Of a DNA stretch of 64,000 nt, positions 63,204-64,000 are shown piece after piece. This stretch comes from Achromobacter sp. MFA1 R4 (lineage in GTDB: Bacteria > Pseudomonadota > Gammaproteobacteria > Burkholderiales > Burkholderiaceae_B), in NCBI RefSeq assembly GCF_900156745.1, contig NZ_LT707065.1, positions 558,001 to 622,000 on the forward strand. Reading direction: 5' to 3'. Within the stretch, counting starts at the first letter, position 1. The number at the start of each line of letters is the position of its first letter. The translations under genes were made by a program, and so were the position numbers. The notes beneath the pieces were generated by a model. That model ran no database searches. It was not told the origin of the DNA and was given only the letters and a program-made list of their open reading frames with translations.

Positions 63204-64000
63204 ATGTTCAAACGCACTCTCGCGCAGCATGCGCTCGCCGTGGCGCTGGCCCTGTCCGTCGCCGCGGCCGCCGGCTGGGCGGCCGTGCACCTGCTGGCCC
63301 TGAAGACAGAGGCGGTGCCCGTCGCCGCGCCAGGCATCTATATCCCCAATCTGGGCAACACGCTGGACGAGCAGACGCGCAACCTGTCGCGCCTGAGCCA
63401 GGCGCTGCGCACGGGCGACCGTCTCGTGATCCTGGGGTCATCCGAACTCACCAGCAACGATCTGCGCTTCGTGCCGTACCGCTACCTGGCCGACGAACTG
63501 CAAATGCCCGTGCTGGCCTACGGCCATTCGGGTTTTCAGTCCCTGGGCATGCAGTTCGTGCTGGCCGCGCTGGCCGATGACCTGTCGCCAGCGTCGCGCG
63601 TGGTCGTGATGCTGTCGCCCGGCTGGTTCGACGGCGACGGCGGGCTGGGACCGGACGAGTTCAAGGAACACGCCAACCCGCTGCTGCCGCGCCTGATGCG
63701 CCAGCCGGAAGGCCGGGCCGAAGTCCTGCGATGGCTGGATGCGAAGGCCGACGCCGGGGTCTTTTGGTCCATGGCGGCCGAGCAGGCGTATGTTTTCCGC
63801 CAACGGCTTGCAAGCCTGTGGACGCCGGCCCACGCCGCGCCCGCCCCCGAACCGGAGCGCGAGGGTCCGCCCGCCGCCGCCCGCGTGGTGGACTGGGACG
63901 CGCTGGCCAGCGAGGCGCAGGCGGCCGAACAGGCGCTCATGCAGGACAACCGCTATGCGGTGCGCGACGAGTTCTTCAACAAGTACCTGCGCAGCATCCC
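63204..64000 (+). CDS. DltD-like protein (D-alanylation of envelope polymers), 3' end cut by window
   Basis: The frame from ATG 63204 is open to the right edge (265 codons). One N-terminal membrane anchor (ALAVALALSVAAAAGWAAV) is followed by the DltD active-site motif LVILGSSELT and YGHSGFQS. DltD is an extracytoplasmic protein needed to transfer D-alanine onto teichoic acids in Gram-positives; a dlt-like (dra) locus modifies the surface in Bordetella. Being first after a divergent promoter region, it could lead an operon continuing beyond the window. Confidence 0.85.
   Translation, partial: MFKRTLAQHALAVALALSVAAAAGWAAVHLLALKTEAVPVAAPGIYIPNLGNTLDEQTRNLSRLSQALRTGDRLVILGSSELTSNDLRFVPYRYLADELQMPVLAYGHSGFQSLGMQFVLAALADDLSPASRVVVMLSPGWFDGDGGLGPDEFKEHANPLLPRLMRQPEGRAEVLRWLDAKADAGVFWSMAAEQAYVFRQRLASLWTPAHAAPAPEPEREGPPAAARVVDWDALASEAQAAEQALMQDNRYAVRDEFFNKYLRSI

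Overview
This 64 kb, GC-rich window looks like a chromosome segment of a beta-proteobacterium in the Alcaligenaceae (Achromobacter/Bordetella type). That is inferred from gene content: box-type aerobic benzoate catabolism with a BoxR regulator, several Bug-type binding proteins, an 87-residue IF-1, a DsbB/small-membrane-protein pair and a DltD-like gene, all with strong GC-rich codon bias. No rRNA, tRNA, CRISPR array, transposase or integrase was recognised.

Layout. (1) 1-12,964: benzoate island. boxC-boxB-boxA run leftward (boxA is cut by the window edge) with boxR behind them. Divergently, a DUF4863-like protein, benzoate-CoA ligase, an alpha/beta hydrolase and a complete branched-chain-type ABC importer run rightward. 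Helically phased TGCA motifs and a palindrome in the two control regions are the probable BoxR operators. (2) 12,988-23,553: a ThDP enzyme, a FecI/FecR/TonB-receptor iron-signalling set, a polar amino acid binding protein, and a Bug protein with pcaI-pcaJ and an IclR regulator. (3) 23,578-28,285: housekeeping genes (Sua5, purK, purE, dsbB with a 52-residue partner, purC). (4) 28,517-38,154: a GFA protein, then a type VI secretion (T6SS) effector island read leftward: hcp, vgrG, DUF4123 adaptor, a VasX-like pore-forming effector, two tandem copies of a membrane immunity candidate, and a PAAR gene. vgrG carries an in-frame stop and PAAR a single-base frameshift. (5) 38,575-50,468: fructose-bisphosphate aldolase, then a dipeptide-type ABC operon with an M20 peptidase and an amidase, an IclR regulator, and a second paralogous binding protein. 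One palindromic operator sits before the operon and again before the lone binding protein. (6) 50,508-64,000: SMP-30 lactonase-like protein, dicarboxylate/amino acid symporter, LysR with a divergent gamma-glutamyltransferase/Bug/GAF module, GFA and SRPBCC proteins, IF-1, an M23 peptidase with a lipoprotein, a MogA-like protein, and the start of a DltD-like gene.

The most notable region is 28.9-38.2 kb. The two immunity-like copies are near-identical except for one block of about 50 residues that covers both transmembrane segments, the part expected to recognise a membrane-inserting toxin. A short ORF ending in a copy of the effector's own C-terminal tail lies between them and is start/stop-coupled on both sides. 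This fits repeated replacement or duplication of effector-tail plus immunity modules, with the old immunity retained. The lesions in vgrG and PAAR suggest that delivery from this locus is decaying, unless they are assembly errors.
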